Of a stretch of 34,100 bases of DNA, positions 30,408 through 34,100 are shown in pieces (position 1 is the stretch's first letter; every line of letters begins with the position of its first letter). Source of the DNA: Emmonsiellopsis sp. PD_33 (Eukaryota > Ascomycota > Eurotiomycetes > Onygenales > Ajellomycetaceae); NCBI GenBank assembly GCA_032988165.1, contig JANTQF010000369.1, positions 1 through 34,100 on the forward strand, in the 5' to 3' direction. Made by a program: the position numbers and the translations under genes. The notes under the pieces were generated by a model. The model was not told the origin of the DNA and did not search any database. It saw only the letters and a program-made list of their open reading frames with translations.

Positions 30408-33388
30408 ATGTCGTCTGCTGTAGCAGAGCTAGATGGCTACCTGCAGTCTATGCTGGCGCTTAAAGCCCCCGGAGTATCAGGTTCCAAGATAAACAGCATC
30501 ACCTCGCTCTGTGTCGCCAATGTACAGGTGTGTTCCGTCTAATTGCGACCCCCCTAGCTTTAACTAGCTAGACGCTAACGTATACTCTCCCTATAGTCCG
30601 AATCTGTCCTCGTCCAAAAAATTTACACCCACTTCAAAAGAGCTCCCGGAACACACAAGTTGGGCGTACTCTATGTCGTAGACTCTGTAACTCGACAGTG
30701 GGTAGAAGCAGCACGCAAAGAGGGTCAAACCGTCAGTAGCAGCGCGCCAGATGGGACTTTTGCTGCCGGTGTTAACAGAGTGACTGAATTGCTTCCCGTC
30801 CTGATGACTGATATCATAAACAATGCTCCCGAAGATCACAAGGTACGCGTACTCTTAGACACGAAACAACCAATGCAACCGTCGCAGGCTACAAAAACAC
30901 ATAAGAAAAGAAGACGCGCACCGGCAATCTATCACAGCTTCGGCTGGCCGTGCGTTCAGCTTAGAAACATTTCCCCTGTTCCAAAAAAAACCGCGTATAC
31001 CTCATGTTTTTTGTGCCTGGTGATAGACGTCTTCATTCTCAATTACCTATTCGCTTTTTTCCGTGCGGTGACTGAATAATTCCCACTTACGTATGACCGT
31101 TTTCTCAATATAGGACAAAATCAGAAAATTGGTGGATATCTGGGAGCGTGCATACACCTTTCCTGCCGACCTCCTCTCCTCCTTCAAGCAAAAGCTAAAC
31201 GCGCCAGTATCTCAAAGTAAGCTATTTTCCCCCTTGGATTAGACGCCTCTTCTCGCCATGCCATGTTTAGACCGGATTTTCGAAATATACGTACGAGCCG
31301 TCCAGCTCAGTATGCGACGAGAAGAGATATTGTAGGGTATGTGGACCCGATTTTCTGATGTATTATATTATCTTTTAGATGTGGAATCCACCACCCCCGA
31401 AGGATCACCGGCCCCCAATTTTATCCCCCTGGGCGGAGCGCAGCAACAACAGCAGCAAGCTCCAGCAGCAGTGCCAGATACTTCTAGCATCCTGAAGGCT
31501 TTGGCAGATATGGCAAAAAACAACACAGCAGCACCGGCAGCCTCAAGCGCACCAGCGCAAACTAGTTCCAATAGTATATATAATGCGCAGACTCCAGCAC
31601 AGCCAGCTGTACCCTCGTCCGTAGACCAGGCCGCGCAACAGTCCAACGGGCAGGCTGTAAACCCCTTTCCCGGAAACCTTGCAAACCAGTTTGCTGGTTT
31701 GAGTAATATGGCTCAGAATCCCAATATGTTCCCAAATCAGACGCAACCCGCGGCTGCGAACCCTCTGGCTGCAGCACAAAACCCCCTCGCTGCGTTGATG
31801 CCACAGGCTGCTCCGGGTGCTTTTACCCCTGATGCTCTCCAACAATTAAGCCTGCTCCAGCTCATGGCCGCGCAGGGTATTCCCCAAGACCAGTGGGCGA
31901 CGGCCCTGCAAATTCTAAGCCTGTCGGGCGCTGCAAACGCCGGCATGGGTAACATGAACCCAGCCGCCGCCCTAGCAGCCTTTGGCCAACAACCTGCTAG
32001 TCAGAATGCATGGGGTGCCCCAGCCCAAGATGCTGCATCACGTGATAGGGATCGCGATAATCGTGGCCGAGAACATGAACGCGATGAATATATGCGCTCC
32101 CCCCCAGGCGGATATCGCCGTCGCTCCAGGTCCCCCGGCTGGGACAGACGTCGTGAAGCTTCTCCCCCCCGCCGTCGCGATAGCCCGGTATATGGAGAGT
32201 ATCATGGAGATTCTCCAGGTCGTAACCGAGGCGATGCCCGTGGACGCCGTCCAAATGACTACCGCCAACGCAGTCCCCCCGGCCGACGTCGTAGAAGCCC
32301 GACGCCTCCTCGTAAAGAAGCTGCTCTTCCTCCCCCAGGGCCGAAATACGTCGAATGGGACTATAGCATCGGCCAGGGCAACATCAAAGGTTTGTACACC
32401 TCTCCAACCTCCTATCGATATAATACTGATGATTGTTCATTACAGTGCTGAGCAGAACCCTTTTTGTTGGCGGCGTAACGTAAGTTTCCCCTTTACCCAG
32501 ACCTAATATTTGATACTTACACATAAACAGATCCTCGGAAGCACATCTAAGATCGCTCTTCGCCCGGTACGGAGTGGTCCAAACTTGTATTGTTAACATT
32601 GACAAGCGTCATGCTTTCGTGAAGATGATCAATCGGCGTGATGCCATAACTGCCCGCGAGGGTATGGAACAGTACAAGTCCGGAGATATGCAGCTCAGGG
32701 TAAGTTGGTCCTCCTATGCCGATTCTCCATATCCCTTTCTGACTTGAACAGACACGATGGGGCGTCGGATTCGGGCCTCGTGACTGCAGCGATTACCAAA
32801 CCGGCATCAGCATTATCCCTATCGAACGCCTCACCGACGCAGACCGCAAATGGATGCTCAACGCAGAGTACGGCGGAACAGGAGGAAAGCCAATCGAGAG
32901 TGGTATGGTGGTGGAAGAGCCCGATATTGAGATCGGGGCGGGCGTGTCCTCGAAAGGTAAATATCTCCCACGCCTTCCCACTTAAAACAAAGAAAAAACC
33001 TACTAACAACCCCCCAGCAATCAGCAGACGAATGGCCACCGACCAAGGTGGGAAACGCGGCCCTCAATCGACGCGCACTAACTTCGAACCAGAACGCTTC
33101 CGGCGCCCCAACCATCACCGTTCAGCAGACGACGGGCCTGCCAACCACAACAACAACAACAATAATAATCACGGCAACGGCAACCGCGACAGCGACCGTG
33201 ATGGCTCATCAAATGCAAACAACAACAACGCAAACGCCATCGGCGTGCCGCCTGCCGTGCCGGGCTTCGGCTTCTCGTTCCCGGGCATGCCCATGTTCCC
33301 GCCTGGGTTTATGATGGGTGGTGCACAGGCTGGGTCGTCATCTTCTACGTCGACGCCGCAGCCACCTCCTCCGGGGCAGGGGACGTAG
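30408..33388 (+). CDS. seb1: Seb1/Nrd1-like transcription termination factor (CID + RRM)
   Basis: Eight exons: 30408-30527, 30597-30842, 31114-31216, 31379-32389, 32446-32479, 32531-32699, 32752-32956 and 33018-33388. All phases agree, giving 752 aa. Residues 1 to about 156 form a CTD-interacting domain (SKINSITSLCVANVQ, KLGVLYVVDSVTRQW, KIRKLVDIWERAYTF), which binds the phosphorylated Pol II tail. A Gln/Ala/Pro/Asn-rich linker follows, then an Arg/Ser/Asp-rich segment with RRRSRSP-type dipeptides (about 390-480). The RRM starts near residue 494: RTLFVGGVT is RNP2 and KRHAFVKM is RNP1. It is followed by the WGVGFGPRDC block found in Nrd1/Seb1/SCAF proteins. The C-terminus is Asn/Pro/Gly-rich (FPGMPMFPPGFMMGG). 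The family couples RNA recognition to Pol II termination and 3'-end processing in the nucleus. Introns 2 (271 nt) and 3 (162 nt) are longer than usual here, so a missed micro-exon is possible but not required. Confidence 0.92.
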
Positions 33389-33449
33389 TTTTTTTTTTTC
33401 TTCTTTCTTTCCTTTCCTTTTCTTTTCTTTTCTTTTCGTTTCTTTCTTG
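33389..33449 (+). repeat. TTTTC-rich pyrimidine tract after the seb1-like stop
   Basis: A T-run of ten directly after the stop codon leads into repeated TTTC/TTTTC units up to about 33449. It is likely 3' UTR. The rest of the region to 33970 continues T-rich with no gene recognised. Confidence 0.75.
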
Positions 33450-33770
33450 GCTGGGCTGTATCGGGTGGATCGGGGCGGTTTGCTTTTGCTTTACTTTGCT
33501 TTGCTTGCGTTTTGTTTTGCTCAGCCCGCCGTTTCTAGGAGGCATAAAATGGGGTTTTTTTTTATTTTGATTGTTCATTTGCTCTGTGATATGATGGCGT
33601 TTCCTTTCCTTTCCTTTTCCTTCCGTTTGCTATGCATACCATGCTCCCTCCGTACGCTATTGTAATCTCGTCCTTTTCTTTTCCAGATGTAGTTTTTTTT
33701 CCTCCTCTTTCGTCTTCGTTTGTTTCCTTTGAAACTCTCTTCTTGTCGCTTTGCTGTGTGGACTGCTGGC

Positions 33771-33834
33771 AATTCAATTCAATTCAATTTGATTCAATCA
33801 GCATCTCTCTCTCTCTCTATCTATCTATATCTAT
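33771..33834 (+). repeat. Microsatellites AATTC and CT/CTAT
   Basis: AATTC is repeated about four times (33771-33789). Further on is a CT run from 33804, passing into CTAT units up to 33834. These are simple repeats in the spacer between two convergent genes. Confidence 0.85.
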
Positions 33835-33970
33835 GCCAAATTCCAAGTATTCAACAGATCCCCCTTTCCTATCCATCTCCTCCTTCCCCTTCTCCTTCCA
33901 ACTACCTTCCATATTCCACACCCATCCACCAAGTCCGTCTACCAAATCAACACCATCCCAGCGTCGAATA

Positions 33971-34100
33971 TCACTGCGACGGGGTATCCTGCGAGCTAGG
34001 ATCGGCAGGGCCCCAGCAATCCACGCTCATATCGTCGTCCATATCTCTATCCTCAATCTTCTCCAGTAACCCGCTCTTCTTGGGATCCACTGCGATCTGT
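33971..34100 (-). CDS. 3' end of an unidentified gene, cut by the window edge
   Basis: The minus strand has an open frame entering from the right edge (first full codon at 34099) and ending with TGA at 33973-33971, 42 residues long. The text is protein-like and acidic: IAVDPKKSGLLEKIEDRDMD, then DDMSVDCWGPADP and a Ser/Gln-rich end. Its orientation makes it convergent with the seb1-like gene, fitting the spacer between them. Too little is present to name the product, and it could be a chance frame. Confidence 0.5.
   Translation of the reverse strand, partial: QIAVDPKKSGLLEKIEDRDMDDDMSVDCWGPADPSSQDTPSQ

Overview
This is a stretch of nuclear genome from a filamentous ascomycete (Pezizomycotina, probably Eurotiomycetes). 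The evidence is many short introns of about 50-90 nt with GTAAGT/GTATGT donors and CTAAC/CTGAC-like branch sites, a single dispersed 5S rRNA gene, a fungal GPI-anchored protein, an expanded-family SRPK-like kinase, a gypsy chromodomain and a DUF3435-type tyrosine recombinase. No bacterial features are present. Spliced models were built by hand: reading frames were joined through GT-AG (once GC-AG) introns, and every junction was checked for phase.

Left block (1-13 kb), mostly housekeeping. It holds the Pol III second-largest subunit RPC2 (+, 843-4574, 3 exons, 1200 aa), then a convergent DCAF4/WDR21-like WD-repeat protein (-, 5102-7482, 9 exons, 538 aa), an SRPK-like protein kinase (-, 7835-9524, 5 exons, 474 aa), and a multi-span membrane protein with a large glycosylated ectodomain (-, 10213-12930). 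The last one has an uncertain 5' end.

Middle block (13-27 kb), gene-poor and rich in mobile-element remains. A 2.4-kb gap with no convincing gene leads to a small secreted Cys-containing GPI-type protein (15340-15798) and an intact 5S rRNA gene (16599-16717). Next come a frame-broken gene relic, a Ty3/gypsy integrase fragment, unidentified coding-like debris, and a stand-alone chromodomain ORF. The standout is an intact 997-aa DUF3435/Crypton-captain type tyrosine recombinase (22743-25802, 2 exons) with a Cys/His-rich C-terminal extension. It has a duplicated element upstream and a degenerate tandem array just downstream. No cargo genes are visible, so it looks like a single-gene (Crypton-like) element or an orphan captain rather than a complete Starship.

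Right block (27-34 kb), housekeeping again. It holds mitochondrial citrate synthase (-, 27251-29195, 8 exons, 474 aa), divergent from a Seb1/Nrd1-type transcription-termination factor (+, 30408-33388, 8 exons, 752 aa: CID, RS/RD-rich region, RRM). The 3' end of an unidentified minus-strand gene is cut by the window edge.
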